A stretch of DNA of 64,000 nt, taken from assembly GCA_023101725.1 (NCBI GenBank), contig JALJCO010000093.1:62001-126000 (forward strand), in the 5' to 3' direction. Both the position numbers and the translations under genes were made by a program. Below, one piece after another: positions 1-15,445 of this stretch. The notes beneath the pieces were generated by a model. That model did no database searches, was not told the DNA's origin, and saw only the letters and a program-made list of their open reading frames with translations. How positions within the stretch are numbered: the first letter of the stretch is position 1; each line of letters starts with the position of its first letter. The DNA is from Atherinomorus stipes. Its lineage: Eukaryota > Chordata > Actinopteri > Atheriniformes > Atherinidae.

Positions 1-3000
1 AATGATTAAATTGGTCAGATGCTGCCTGGGCTCCGCCTGCATACTCTGCCACACTAGACTGAATTGATTAACCCTTGAAACTTGACTCCAGCTTATTATG
101 TTGCCTTCTGACATCCTAACAAAATTCACTTGATTGTCTGGATGTATTTTTGTTATTTTGGGGAATTGTATGTTATAATGGAGCCTGATGACTAAACCAT
201 CAACTTTCATAATCAAATCTCCAAGCTAATGATGTTTACCTCCTCAGAGTAAAGTCTGCCCAATTTGGCCCTGGTCAAACTACTGTATGAACGTAGACCA
301 GTTCAACAGGAAAAACCAAAGTCCTGAGAATCCAGAACAGAGCCAGGACCAGAACTAGAACTGGAACAGAGTCTGTCTGAAAGCACTAAAGTGTGCCAAG
401 GATATCTGCCTCATCATTTCACCCCCACAGTCTGAACTACTGATACAAGGCAGGACTGGTCCATGCTTCCATGTTTACACCTAATTCTGATCCATCTGCA
501 TGTCGCATCTGAAATCAAAACTCATTGGGCCCGGCAACATTTGTCCAATCCTTTATATCTAGTTTTGATGAGCCTGTCTTAATGGTGGCACTCCCAGTTC
601 TTAACTTACATGAGTGGTACCCAGTATGGTCTTCTGTGGCTGTAGTACATTTGCTTCAAGGTTCGATGTGTTGTGTGTACAGAGTTAGAATTAATAGATA
701 TGGTTGGATTTAGAAAAAAAAAATTTCTGGGGCGGCTGTACTGAACATACACCTGAAAACAAATACTTTGTTAAAGATCAGTATGAAAATGAGGTGGTTG
801 GGGTATTGATGAAGCCAGTGATGCATAAATGAAGCAGTTGATGTCAATCAAGATGGAGCTGAGTGCTGAGCCTCATACAATAAACAACAGTAGTTTCAAA
901 TAAACAAATTACTTTTCATAAACTCAGGAGATTTTATTATTTTGACCTCTTTGTTCCTGTTTTCACATCAACTACAGTATATTTTCAGCTACTTTGTTTA
1001 TATCCACACAATCTCAAAGAGACTTATTTCTATGAGAGTATTCCCATCCTTAGTGCCCCCCTCCACAATCCAACACAAACTCATACAAAAACAAGCACAA
1101 CATGCACAAAATACATAAAAACATAAGCACACAAATAAGCAGAGACATAGTCTGCTGGAGCCGGTTCCATAGCTGTTGTAGGATCAGTAACCGTTGTAAA
1201 TAAAAGGCCCTTTAAGCAACAATAGTTATAAATTACCAAAAATAATCTGGCAGCCAGGAAGCATAGAGGGCCTGTCAGAGCTCTGCGACTCCCCATCTGT
1301 CAGACACACACACACACAAACACACACAAACACTCATACTGCAACAACAGCAGCATGCATTTGCTCCATCCTCCTCTACCCCCCCTTCATTCCCACCTTA
1401 TTAAGATTCATATCCCCGAAAGGTGACTTCTTAGTCGGGCACAGTGTCAACTCCCTCCCACCCCTCGCCATCCTGCCCCACAAGCTGCCTGGAGGTATAG
1501 GCACAGTGACAGGTAGCGCGTCGGTCTCTGGGGAAGGGTTGCAGAGATGGAGGTGTGTGTGTAGAGGAGGGTTTCAGGGTGATATAGGTGATGAAGAGCA
1601 GGATTATCAAGTCAAAGATGCCCCCTGTAGATATGAAGTCTCCGGGGACAAGTGCCTGTCAGAGAGCTCTGAGAACTGAAGCCTCTCGTTCCCTCTCACT
1701 TGTCCTCTTCCTACTTGTGTTGCCTTCAGTCTGTCTGTCTGTCTTTTCTCTTTCCAAGCTTATCTACCTCTCACCTCCCACAGTTTGTTATTCTCTTCAT
1801 CCTCTGACACCCATTCCCACTCCTCCTCTCTTCTTGCACTCCTAACTCCGAGCACTCCCTCAGCACTCCAACAAATTAATCCAGCCACTTGACTCCTGAT
1901 CCACTGCGCTGTTAAAGTAAATACAGTGCTACACACAGCAGCTATGGGAGAGGATGGTTGGGTGGGGGCACTTCTTTTTCCACTCAGACTCTACGATTTT
2001 GTAGCAGGTTGAAATTTTGACCCTTGTCTTCCACAGAAGCTTAGCTATCATTGCTTTTTCTCCCAATTGCCCCCTCATATGTGCTGTGAAACAGTTAATC
2101 ATAAAATTTGTACTTGTTCACATCTAAAGCATTTTGTCTCCAGCATAGCTTCTCACAGTTACTAAAGAAAAGAACATGAAATCAAAGCTAATTAAAAGTC
2201 ACTGTGTATCCAGTAGTGCTGTGCAAAAAAAAAAAAAAAAAGCATTACACCAAGGACATCTTTTGTTATGTTGCACCTGGAAGTTATCACAATCCAATAA
2301 AAATGCTTCTGTTGACAATCATACCGCTGGACTGGCTTAAGCAGACTATCAAATAATTGTTTATCAAAGGAGTTATGATGATACAGTAGGTAAGATAAAG
2401 CTGCAGTCTTTGGAAGGATTGTTAGTGATCAGCACCAGCTTACAGGTTTGCTGACCTTCTATGAGAAAGAACAGAGAGGCAAAGGGGAAGAGGAAGAAGA
2501 AGCGGCCCGGAGGCATTTGTAAACAATATGATTGGAAGGGGACTCTTAAAGGTTGGATACTTCCCTTGAACCTGAACTAAAATGATCCCCATTACAACCA
2601 ACAAGTGAGCACATTCAAATGTCGGTGTTGATTCCACTTCGATCAGGAAACTAGAGCAGATGTTAAACTCTGGTGGTCTGGTCAAATCGTTTATTTACAC
2701 TTTTTCATCAATCTGACAAACTGAGCTTCTAAATTTTAAGGCGATTGTTATTCTCTGTCCGTGAGTTTACTGAATTTTACAATAAGGCTTGCATAGTTAT
2801 CTTTTAAAGCATGACTTTACATACCTACAGTATGACCTCCTTATGTCGACCCCAAAGATTTGTCTCTTTTAATTGTTCTAAACCCTTACTGAGTTTTAGA
2901 AAAATATGTTTAAATTTGGTGTCTCCTCCTTAAAATAGAAACAGCTAGAAAACAGCTTGAGTCTTAGAGTAACACTACTTTAAAAACCCTGTGCATCTGA

Positions 3001-6000
3001 CTGTTTTTGATAGCACTGACATATACAATGCACATTCCTGGAGTCACCATTGCCCTACAATGTCCAAACATGGGCCAAAGCACATCTAATCATTTTTTTT
3101 CCACCCGTAACAGCTGCCAGTAATTGGATATCAACACACTCGTCATTTTAGATTTGCACTCTGATGGAACAGAGAAACCTTAGAGGACATTATTGAAGGA
3201 TGTAGCAAGAGAAAAAGAGAGAAAATGATTGTGGAATTATGACAAAAATCAATATTGAACTGGCTTTTACTGGGTGGAGAGAGCTTGGAAAAGAGACGCG
3301 ATGCCAGACAAATGCTGGATTAACCTATGATAGAGGATACTGAAGAGGGAAAACCTGTCGAAGTTCAATCATGTTTGGATGATTGCACTAAATGAATTCA
3401 AACTAATTCTAATACATTTTACATCTTAAATTGACATTTGCTATTAATGTGTAGCAAATGAGTTGCCTGGATTAAATGTAAATTCAAGATTGTCATTGCC
3501 CTTCTTGGCTGACAAAGATTGCAAAGAATATGACATGTTATGGTCCTGTAGGTCACAAAGGAAGCTGAGGTAACTTACTACAATAATGTTCACATTCATG
3601 AATCCACCATGACACTGAACAACAATGATAGCGGGGACTGCAGGGAGAAAGCCACTCGTTTCCAAAAAAGAGCACTGCTGCTCCAGTGCTGCGGTTGAGG
3701 TCACAATGAGGAGGCTGCTGGAAAAATGGTTTCTGGAAGACACTAAAACAGATCTTTTGGTTGACATGATAATTATTGTACTCAAAGAAAGTGGAACACT
3801 TCACTTCTGCATATTGTCTCTGAAAAATGTTGACAGTTGTAGTATTTGTTACATCTTGGTCAGACCAGTTTGCTATCATTCATGAAACAACATGAACTAC
3901 AGATTATACCTGTAAATTGTGAAGGAAAACATCAGAGCATTTCTCTGTGAACTATAAAGAAAGTGGGCCGTGAGGCAAGGTAATAAACCCAAGCACAGAC
4001 GGAGCTGTACCACAGGGTGGTTGAAGAAGAATAAAGTTGCAGAGGAAACAAAGTGTGCAGTTCATGTATGGAAACACACCAGCATCACTGAGCTGAAGCT
4101 TTTCTATACAGAAGAATAAGCTAATAAGCTAATCCTTCTTGTTGATTAAACATGAAACTTTTAAGTGAATTCATTGTTGTAAAAGGGAAAAACTGAGCGC
4201 AAAGTCTCATTTTCCTTTAATAGATGAGTCACAGATCTTCAATAAATGAAAATAGAATAATTCAGTGGGACAACTGAGAACATCTGATAAGCTTCTGATC
4301 AGTATGGATCAGGACATTTTAAGAGGGTTCACAAACTTTTGTGGATCTCAATTGGACAAGGGTGGTGTCCAAGTACTGCTGCTGACATCTCTTATAAAAA
4401 CAGTTTAATCAGACAAGCTGAGTCTGTGTACAATGCATTCACAATCAGCTTAAACAGATACATTCCCTTTATTTATGCAGCAATGGCATTAAAGATGCAA
4501 TTATTTATGTAGTACAGCCGCGTGTAAACGTACAGTGAAAAAACAATCTATGTCTGAGCTGTGGTGTGGAAGCCTTATTCAGTGATGCCTAAACCTTACC
4601 TTCCATTATAATACTTGCAAACACAGCTCTGAAGACCTTAGATGTTCATCACAGCATTGTAAGGGGGGTATTTGAGGGAATGGTTCCTTCCACTGCAGGA
4701 ACTGGTTCCTTAGGACTACAGAGCTTGTGAATGCTGAGGGACATTCAGGACAGAAGAAGGAAAAGTTAAGACACTTAAGGGTTCTGGTTGGCTGTACCCA
4801 TCAGGTGAGGTGTTTAATGAGGCAGTCGAACCGCAGAGGCAAGGGTAATACCTTCACACCAGGCTGATTAGTGTGAACTTCCCCTACAGGCAGCTAGGAA
4901 CAAAGCTGGGTGTCACCCTGGCCCTCATTATTACTCTTCAGAGAGAGAAAAGACATGTGAAAAAAAAAAAGAAAATTAAAACACCCATTGTATATGTACT
5001 ACTTACTGTATCTACCTCTACAGTTATTAATAGTGGTAGAAAAATGGGATTAAAATACTGTAATTTTGCATTTTCGTGAGAAGAAATGAATGAAACTATT
5101 TACAATAATATCAATCAACATGTTGAAAGATGTCATGTTCTGGTAGCATCAAGCTGTTGTTTTTAAAAGGTATGTGAAGGGATATTAAACATCAGATAAA
5201 GGAATAAAGGATATTATTACAGCTGTTTTCTGCCAACGTTTATAAATGTTTTACCAAAGAGCATACTAAGTTTTAATAATAACAGTTGTTTTAATACCAT
5301 AAAAGTTGCTTCAAAATCACTTTAACCTCTGTGTGACAGTGTTCTCGCTGAGAGAGCCGTATGATTAGAGTTTCTATATATAAACAGACTCCTTTGGTTG
5401 CATATTATACCATTGGGGGGAAAAAAAAATAACACAACAAAACACACAATGTACGATTATAAACAAAAAGTGCATCTCATGATATTACTGTAATTTTCTC
5501 CTCACAATTTGCCACAAACAAACCCCTGAACATCGTATGACACATGCAATTAAATGTGTTTGCGGGCCACAAGTGGAAAGAAACCTCTAACTGGCAAAAA
5601 ATTTCACCATGAACTTTTCCTCACAGAAAAATACTAAAGAAAAACAAGACAAAGAAACGATTCCAAAGTTTGAAAAAAAGGAGGAAATTTCCATTGTTTT
5701 TTGCAAGTCATTTGCAATAATGAGGACAATCTTGTTTCTGTTCCTCTTCCACTGCTGATGGCAGCTGTCTCTTTCCACTACCACAGTGCAGTGTCCATGT
5801 TTGTGTCAGAGCTTCATGCTGCAAGGACCATAAATTTATTATGACCCACCTGAGAAGGAAACACACTCAAAATATCAAAATGCTTGATGCTATCAAAAGT
5901 TCTGCTTTCTACAGACCAAGCAATTACACACCAACATTGCCAACAAACATTCACCTAAACTCCTCCCTCAGAGCTTCATTAGCATGTACTGCCCAAAGAG

Positions 6001-7093
6001 AGATGCAATGCTTAAGTCCTGTCCTTCATTTAGAGATGCGGATGCAGCAGGACAGGGCAGGGTATGGCAGGTTAGCAGGGATGGACTGAAGCTCTTAATG
6101 AGCTCCTTTGTGCCTTTTTATCATGGATGGGATGGGATGAGTTTTCATTATATCGCGGGAACTTGTTAAAGGCATTTCCCTTAAAACAATTGTTGGCCAG
6201 CAGATATCCCTGATACTGATGTATTAATGCCTCACATCAATGTCTTTGCTTGAATATCTTACAGTTGCTTTCAAACATCCCTGTCACCTGTTGCAGAGGC
6301 ACTTGCTCAGGGTTCAGATTGCCCTGGGCAGTCAAATGGAGATGGTGGTGGCTTCTCTGGAGAGCAGCTCTACAACGTGACATATGTGAAGTATACACTG
6401 TGATGGGGAATGGACAAATGATGAGGCCTGGATGAAGTTACATGCAACATTTTTGAAGAGTGATGAGAGAAGAAGGAAATAAAGTTGGCACATGTAATCT
6501 GTTTGGTATGATATAATTTGTGCATGACATTCAAGCAGATAATTGGGGAGAAGGAGAGGATGTTCTGCAAACATTATTTCCCAAACGGGACTTTTCACTG
6601 TTCAAGAATTACTTGTGCAAACATTAGAAGCATGTGTGTGTGTGTGAGTGGATCACAACCGAGGCTTGTATGTTTTGAATGCAGAATCAAAATTATCTCT
6701 GAAATCTACAAATCTGGTAGACAGATGGAACAAAGAAAAAATATTAAATTTTTAACCACACAAACTGTACATGTAGACTGCATGTTGCTTGCATGAAACA
6801 GGACAAGGATAATGTTACAAAGAATTTAAAAACTAGGATAATTAAATACTCATCAAGTCTATTAAATAGTATCAAGCATAACGTGGAATATTTAAGAAGT
6901 TAGAAAGTAGTTTAAGCTTTTGCAAATTTTTTAAGCTACAGATTATTCTATGTAATCTAGAGCAAAATGAAAGAATGTAAATTCACAAAATTGTATTTAT
7001 TTATGTCCATAGACACTATTTTAGCCGGATTCGTCATGCTAATGAATATCAAAATAACTCCAAGGACATAACATTTCATGTTATAGTAGTGAA
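1..7093. other. no gene recognised; AT-rich non-coding DNA
   Basis: No open frame exceeds about 113 codons, none has recognisable motifs, and opposite-strand frames overlap one another (for example around 3.5-3.9 kb), as expected by chance. The stretch holds short A/T homopolymers (about 2225-2241) and a (CA)n tract near 1303. I see no inverted-repeat element or retroposon tail that I can defend here. Confidence 0.6.
1303..1332. repeat. (CA)n microsatellite, imperfect
   Basis: CA dinucleotides interrupted by AA form a short imperfect microsatellite. It is probably length-polymorphic, and no function is implied. Confidence 0.85.
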
Positions 7094-7841
7094 CCTGTTT
7101 ATGCAAACCAAAAATCTGTGTGTAAAAATAATGAAGTTATCAGATTATTCAAATGATCATGTAAACAGCACAATCCAATCCAATATCCTATATTAACAGC
7201 AGTTATTTGTGTAACATCCCTGGTTTTGCCCGATGAGATTAGAGCACTAAATTCATAGGTTAGTGCATCAAGTGGGAGGCTCTCCTTTGTTAGAGCACCT
7301 GGCCTTGGTGCAGCCGGACTTTAAAAGCCCCCTCATTAATGCTCACTCTCGCTGTCCCCTCCTGCTTGCAGCTACTGTAGGTTCAGTGAATACACTGACT
7401 TACACCACTGATCTGCCCACCTTCACAGGCTGTACCCACATTTTCTATCTAAGAATTGCGTGTTTTTAAAAAAAAAAAAAAGTTAAAATAAATAAATAAA
7501 TAAAAATAAATTTCAGTAAGTGACTTAGTCCCAACATAAACAGATGCTTGCAGCTATCCTGTTTTGCAAACCTAGCTTCTAGGACAGCTGATGCTAAGAT
7601 TGTGGAACACACTACCAACAAAGCAAAACTAGATGTTTTGAAAATAACATGAAGTCTGACTCTGAGTCTTACATCATTACATTCGTACACACTCTAACAA
7701 AAATGCAAAAATGGACTAAAAAAGAAAAAAAAAACAAGGTTTTTCAATTACTACATTTCTGCAGCATGTAAATGTGTCACATCTGATCATTACAATTATC
7801 TGATTACTCAGATTTATTAGATTTTTGGTCTTGTAAACAGG
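7094..7841. mobile_element. non-autonomous DNA element with terminal inverted repeats
   Basis: The left end reads cctgtttatgcaaaccaaaa and the reverse complement of the right end (7819-7841) reads cctgtttacaagaccaaaaa. They share the outer 'cctgttta' and the inner 'ccaaaaatct' with a small difference between. The interior has no meaningful open frame and contains an A-tract and an (AAAT)n run near 7468-7508. Sub-terminal sequences containing 'tcagatta' and 'tgatca' also recur in opposite orientation, so this may be two related short elements back to back. I found no convincing target-site duplication, so the superfamily is unassigned. Confidence 0.5.
7468..7508. repeat. poly-A / (AAAT)n simple repeat
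   Basis: An A-tract is followed by several AAAT units. It resembles the degenerate tail of a retroposed copy, but no retroposon body was recognised next to it. Confidence 0.7.
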
Positions 7842-10800
7842 CTGACTCACAATGGGCCATATGTACAACTCTACAAGCCTACTTCCTGAACTTAATGACC
7901 CACAATGGAACTTTTAGCAGTTTTCGCAGCCCCTTATCGGCGGCTAAACTAGCATTCATTTTGCATCCTACCTGTACTGTGAGCTCACACCAGCCAGTAA
8001 AAGACAGTCTTATCTTGACTCTTGACTCTTGTTCTGTCCCGTCCTCTCTTTTTTTTCTTCTCTTCCTCTGGTAATGTTTCCTTGCGTTTCTTTGCCGAAT
8101 CTGACATGATGTGCATTTAAAACACCCGCTGTGTTCATATCTGGTTCATATCCGTTTGCTAGCACACTATGTGGTGCACAACCAATAGTCGGCTGCAACA
8201 TCACGGCCCCATCCCGGATGCAAAAATTCAATAGTGCAGTTTCTGAGCCTCAGGACTCTGCTGGGCTGTGACGGCTCAAAGAATGCGAGTAATGAATGTC
8301 GGTGTGCCATCAAAACGAGTCATATTTTTAAGGTCTAAAAGTTACGTTGTGGGTCTCTTGTCTGTCTGCTCAGAATCCGCTGCGCCCCGTCATCTTTTGC
8401 CCACCAGGGCTCCCGGCAGGTCACGTGACTGAAAACTATCAGTAGTAGTCTTTTGTCGACCAACACTGTTTTCAATTAAATTCACTTGAAAATGACATTT
8501 TCTTTCGCTTACACTGTCATTTACATATTAGAAACTACCTGGAGATTTTGCCATTAAAAATCCGCATATCAATCTAGTCTTCACAGTGCACCTTCAGAAC
8601 TACTCTGTCCTCTGTCTTCATGAATTGATGTTGCTACTATAAGAGAAGAAGGTGAGAAGTTTCATCTTTTCCCCCAAAATTCTACATTATATTTTTGACC
8701 AAGAATACTGCATTTCAGTACTAAAACAGAACCAGAACAACACAGACAGTGTTAGTTTTAAAAAGTTAAGAATTTCTGTTGTATTTTCAACTAACTTGTT
8801 TTTCAATAAGTTCTGTTTGTTGCGTAGGTGTTTGTTGGCAATTAGAACTGAGTCACGAGTTCAATGATGTGTGAGGATGCTTCATACTGTAGATTTTTTT
8901 TTTCTTTTTAAAGGAGGAACCATTAATAAGTTTTGGGTTTAAAAGTGTTAATGCGACTCTGCTTCTCTGTTTGACGGTAAAGTGCATCCCAACACCATAA
9001 ATGTGACGCAGTGGGGATGAAAAATGATCAAAGATAGAAAAACAGCTTTGTTTTCTTTGGCCAAAGTACAGTAATACGATATGTCCCTTTACCCGTGAGC
9101 GAATGAGACTTAGATATATTAACTTCTGCTGCATATATAAATAAAATCACTGCATAAAGACAAACCTTTAAAAGAGAAAACTGATATCCACTGGTAAAAA
9201 CACTTTCTAATTCCAATGTTTGCACAGCTCTGAAGTAAGAATCTGTGTGAGTGTGCTCCTTCTCTGGGTGGAAAATACAAAGACTGAACCAGGTTTAGGC
9301 CTTCATCTGTACCAGTTAAGCCAGCTTCTCAATTTGATCATTTTCACTGTGATCAAACAACTTATTCAAACTCACATTCAGCATGAGAAGACACTGCTTA
9401 ACATGATCAACCGACCATCCCCCTTGATACAAGACAAGTTAAAGAAATGGGTTTTACTGTGATTTGCTCCTTTTTAGTAGCAAAACTGCTGTATTAAACT
9501 GTGTTTTGAAGCCTCGCTGGGTTTTAGTGGAGTGATCTGGTGGACTGTAAAGCAGCCGACAGCATAGAGATGTAGCTGGAGAGAAAAACACAATCCACTC
9601 ACACCCCCAGGCTTCTCCATTATCGCTCTATTTCTGGATCATATAGCACATGGCTTCATGCATGCGTCTGTATGTTGTTCAGTTGTGATTGCTTATACAT
9701 GTATTTGTGTACACTTCTCTTCTTGCCCTTTACTATGTTCTTTAAGATCTCTTTTTATTATTGTTTATCTAGTTTGTTCTACCATCCGAGGCCTACGAGA
9801 GGCATGTTTGATATTAATTTAACCAGTGCCTCCAGTCCTGAGAACGTTCTCTGAGAAGAATGAGAATTATACTGAAATAAGGCACAATAAGCAAGACAAA
9901 AAAGTTGATTTTCCTTCTGTGTGTTACACTGAAATACTATTTCAGTTATTTCTTTTTTCACTCTGAAAGTCAGACTGTTGCAGAGGTGAAATAAGAGGCA
10001 GACATTTAGGTAGAAATTTAATCTTCTCCATCCCCCCCAAAATCCCAATGGCTTTTGAATGCAACATTGCATCTTTACTATATGTGCAAATCTTTACTTG
10101 AAATTTTTCAGTGACATGAAAGTAAATCAGAGCAGGTTCAACTTGTGGCCTTCTCACATATACCTTTCAAGCCAGGACTGATGCACCTTCAATTTGCATC
10201 ACTGTCATGTGTAAGAGTGCAAAGGCAGCATGGGAGGATCAGAACTGACCCATGGCTGATACACCTCTGAGCTGGCAAGGGAGGTTGTAACAGAGATGAA
10301 ACAGGCCTGCCTCAGTGTGTGCTCATACATCAATTTAGTATCACTCAATGCACCACTTTAACCAGAACCCATCAACCCTGAGCTCTGTTGTTTTATGCTA
10401 GATGCTATGATATATACTTTATATATGTAACATGTACCCTGAAGAGCAGGACTGTGCCAACATGTCTGCAGGACATATCTGTCTGTGGGGCTATTCAAAA
10501 GTAGAAAACGTTGCTCACTTGTACTGTCTGTAAGTTGATCATTTTATGAAGTGGGAGTACCTAAAAATAATTATTTGCTACGAATTTGATTGTACATTTA
10601 AACATAAACACTGAATATGAGTTCATGCAGCTAGATTTTCTTGTGATTGTGGATCTCACGAAATCTTGCAAACCCAAGCTTCGCAATACAGGAATTCCAT
10701 TGAAAAGAAATCTTTTTACAGCCTCCATAACGTGAGGATTGATTGCAGACTCCAGTCCATGGTTATTTCCAAGTATTGCATTCACATGAAAAAGACTAAA

Positions 10801-13800
10801 CTTATTCTATAAGTAGGCTGTCTCCTAGTATTACTCAAGCAGGGCTTTTTCCTTTCTCTCACCAATGCTGCTGCCTCATTCCATCACATCTTTTCCACAC
10901 ACATGCAGTATGCATGGACACTGGCGGTGCCCTGAACAGTTGGTGGACTGTCTGCGGCACTGTTTTACCTCTAAACCTCCCTCAGTGCAGTCAAACCCTG
11001 TGTACTTCACGTGTGTGTTGATAGACACTCAATGTCAGCGCCTGTGCCCTCGGTCAGCACACGCCTTCTCTCTCTTACCCACCACACAGCCACGAGACTG
11101 TCTGCAGTCTCACAAAGCAATGGAGTAATGAGTCCCATGACAGTCCGGTGGAATAGGCTCTGAATAGGTAATGATGGAGTCTGAAGGTGTTGGAAACAGT
11201 GGCAGCGTCTGATCAGGGGTTATAATGCAGTCTTGGAGCATTCCTTCTTTGTTTGTCAGTGAGAGCTGTTCTGGCACCGTACATGCTATCTGAAATTTAT
11301 TGTTCAGTGCTGTATGCCTGTGTTGGGTTTGTACTCCCCATGCACAGCACATCAAGTCATATTCCAATTCCTGCACCTGATTAATGGTCAATACATGCAG
11401 TAGTACCCAGATATGTGTAATATATGTGATGCTGAGCTCATAATAAGGGAGGTGTACCGTAATACAGAGTCACTATTATGTTTTATATTCAGAGGCGGTG
11501 GAGTCCAGACAACACCTGACTGACTAGCTGGATTGAGGAACCTGGGGACCTCAGCCGGTGGATTCTGTGTTACATTCAAATGACTTGTAACGTGCACCTC
11601 ATTGTGTGGGTGAGTGTGCGAGCAACATGATACTGTCAATCTTTCTGTCCATCTATCTGTTTAACTGTCTTTAGTCATATGTTTATCTATTTATGCTCAG
11701 TGGGCAACAGCCTGGTATTGCTGGAGGCATAATTAAAGCCCAGGGGTCATAGCAGAGGAAAGATTCTGGGAATGAGAAACAATAGATGCTGATGGACAGG
11801 ACTGGACAGTCATCTCTGTGCCATGTAGCTCCTGCAGGGGTGGACTCACACTACTTCATTCCCCCATTTTATTTGCAGCACTAAATAGCCCTTAACTCCA
11901 ATTTCTGGCTCACATCGTTATCATCTACCATCACACGTTAGTGCCCTTGAATGACCCTTTTGATACACCTGGTAATCAAAGTTTGGAAAATTACTAAATC
12001 TGTACAAACTGCACATGTGATGAGCTGGTCCATGTAACAGCTGCAAATCCAGCTCTGTTTTTCCACTGTGGGTGGTCCGCTATGTTACCTCTGCAGTACT
12101 TTGCTTCCACAATCTATAAGCAATTTCTGTGCCTATTGATTAAGTGAACAAGTGTGCTTCATTATAACATGTCATCCACTTTGGCGATACATTAGCAGAG
12201 AACGGGCTCATGTATTGTTACTGAGGTCATGCAGCTTGTCTCTGAAGCCATGTTCAGACTGTTTGCTTTGGATAGCTTTTTATATTGATATGGATGTGGG
12301 TGTGATCTAAAATGTGATCCCTGCCGTATTTCAACAGATACAAGTGAGTGTTGACACCAGAAAAGGATTTTGTTGCACGGAAAAACATTCAAGAATCCCT
12401 CAAGAATAACTATCATGGTCTGTGAGTTTTGGTTTATTATCTTTTGACTCCCTATTTTGATTAGATCTTCTGGTTTTGTGTGGTTATTTTTGGTTTGCTC
12501 ACTTGAATTGAGTTCCTGTTTGGTTGATTTGTGGACCAAAAATTGCAAACACAATTAAAATTATTTCTGAGACTGCTAAATATTGTTTCCGAAATGTCCG
12601 CGTGGGTCATACCTAACGTGTTATTTAAGTTTACAGGACTTTAAAAAAATAGATGAATAAATAAAAAAGACAGTTAAATTAGAATTTGCTACAGTCCAAA
12701 CTTACCATGGACCTAAATCTGATAGTTGCCTTCTGTAAAATCAACAATTAAGTTAGTCAAAACCTTGTCAGAACACCTGCACAGTGATTCATGATTTATG
12801 AATTATGACATGTATCTCTGTCTAGTGGTTTAGAGCAAAGCCTCAGGCTTCATAATTGAATCACATTTCTCATGCACAGTAACATGATGGTCCTTAATGC
12901 TCATCATGCGTATGAACAGCTGCTGTAACTGGCAAAGCGCTGCAGAGAGGCAGAGTAGATGAAGAAAACAGTTATTCATCAAAAAGAAAAATCTTTAACC
13001 ATGCGCCTCCTTCTTAAACTATTATGTCTTATTTTCCTATCATTATTAAATACATTATACATCTAGTTTAATCCTGCGCAGCTCTATATGTAGAGGTCAC
13101 AAGCTTTTCAGGAGAGGAGTTTAATCAGGACACCAGCACAGAGCAGCGAGAGACCTGAAAACCACATCTAGGCTTTTCAGCTTATGTCAGCATGTGAAAC
13201 AAAAAGCTATGGCAAGTAGAGGAAAGAAGAAGGGGAATGCATACAAACACCTACTCAGATACTGTCAGCTATTAATCTTCTGACTTCCACCCATGTCAAG
13301 TGGCTGCAGAATAGCCACAGGGGGCATTACCCTTTCCTCCAAATTTGTTAAAAGTCTGTCAGGGCTGGTGGGATGCGTGTGAATGGCAATATGCATCAGA
13401 CTGCCTGCATGGAGATAAATACACACTTGCATCTGCAGGCTTTTTTATTTGAGGAGGGGGTTGGAAGAGCCAGCTGGTAGGGGATTGGACACACTGTGCA
13501 GGGACCCATTCATTCACCTCATTCCACTGATCAAGGATAACAGAAGCAGGACGCTCACTAACTGAACAAATTCACTTTCCAAGGACTTCACTCCACAGAA
13601 AGAGGCTGTGCATTACACTCTAATATGCAACATGCTTATGGACTCATGCATACCCAACGATGAACTGCAACACTGCCGCCACTCCCTCTGAAGCTGTTTC
13701 AATTTTTCCTTTTCATACATAACTGCATGCACACACACAAACACACTCACACCTCAGTCTGAACTTGAGGATACAGACATTTTTCATTGTCAGGAACCTG

Positions 13801-15115
13801 CTTGAGGAAAAACAGCGATGGTATGGTCTGCTGATTTCAGCAGGATAGGGATTTAAACATCATACCAGCATGGCATTGTTAGTGAGAGAGCCTCTTTATC
13901 CAGCTCGATAAAGCCATCCATAAAAATGTAATTATCCTTTTTCTGGGTTCTGGCAGCTGATGTTTGGCTCTAGTGGTGGGCAGTGGAGCTAAAATCCCTA
14001 CAGTGCTTTAACTGACTGAGGATACGGCACATTGACCCTGTTACTTTTGTAGATAAGACTCAGGTCAAACGCAAGCAGCAGCCAGCACAGCTGACTGCGC
14101 AAGTCAATGTGAACATACATCAAGTCACACCTTCTTTGTGGCTACTTAATGCCAGAACTAAAAAATAAGGACAGGTTCTTGGAATTAAGTCTATTCCACA
14201 TTCATATGATTATTTCATGTCAAATTTGATACACCAGTATCATCATCTTCATCATCATTGTATTCACCATCCCCTTCATTGTCATTATAGGGGAAAAGGA
14301 CAGCTGGCTAAACCCTTTCAAGCTCTTATTGTCGCGATAGTTGTATTTCAGTTGTCCAAATTTTGATATCACCAAATCAACTATTTCTTAAACTTTTTAG
14401 TGTTTGTTCCCCTTTAAAGTTTGAATGGCACTTTTTTGTGAGCAGTTACTGGAGAATTTACATCACACATGGCTTATCTCAATGAACCAAACCTCAGTAA
14501 TCACGTAATGCATTAAAATATGAGTTTCATATTTTACAGATGAAGTGTAAAACCTGTCCTCTGATTTCAGTGTGTCCTAATCATCATGATCGTCACAGGG
14601 TGGTAGCACTTGCATAGCTGATGCTTTGTGAGTTATGTTTTCTGCAAAGTTTCAATACTCGCTGTTTTTTTCACCTCTTCATTGTAAGGAAAAAAAAAAC
14701 TGCACAATAACTTACTCATGCCCTTTCCACGGCCCACTGTCTGAACAGACTTCTGTTTCTTAACCTTTACCCAGTGATATATGAGCTTAGAAGAGTGGCT
14801 GCAGGCCTGTGCATCCATAATGTCAGACAGTCAAGGATGGTAAAGAGTGTGGGTGAGAAAGCCGTAAACATGACTGTTATCTCTCTAATTGGCTCTAAAT
14901 AATTCAAATATCCACTCTTTATCAAACTTCTTTTATGTGAAAGGTTTTTTTTTTCTTCTTTATTTTATTCAACAATTAAACTTCCCTTAGCTAGTTGGAG
15001 AAATCATCATCTGTGATCTGTGGCAGGAATTGTCAAATGATTAATAGACACAAGAATAATTGCAAAACAAAAGGGTGAGAATATAATCAAAACAAGTTAT
15101 TCTTTAAAAAATATA
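7842..15115. other. no gene recognised
   Basis: Open frames here are short. The longest is a 120-codon minus-strand frame at 12192-12554 without low-complexity bias but also without a recognisable domain, signal peptide or splice context. CpG is denser around 8.2-8.45 kb, which may mark an old repeat body, but I could not find its ends. The rest is plain AT-rich sequence with small (CA)n and (CAT)n patches. Confidence 0.5.
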
Positions 15116-15445
15116 GTAAACACTAGGGATGATCCACATCTCACAATATATCGTGATGATATGAACCTCACAATACAATATTTATCTCGATATTGTGGGA
15201 AGGCTTACGATAACAATAATGATGGTATAAAATGCTTTGACCAGTCATTGTTACAATATTTATTAGTTTATTTATTAAAGATTTCACTCTCTTTTAGGTA
15301 CACCCTGCGCTCCCCGAGTAGCCTGTTCTGATTCTCTGTTGGTTGTTTTCATAGCTCTTAACTTCTCTGTTCTTAATTTTTCCCAGTATTTAACTTTACA
15401 TTTTTATGATGTTTTACATTGTTGTCTCTTTTTCTGTTACCCCTG

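Noticed and set aside
12192..12554. 120-codon minus-strand open frame
   Set aside because: No domain, signal peptide, splice context or codon pattern supports it. One frame of this length is expected by chance in 64 kb of two-strand sequence.
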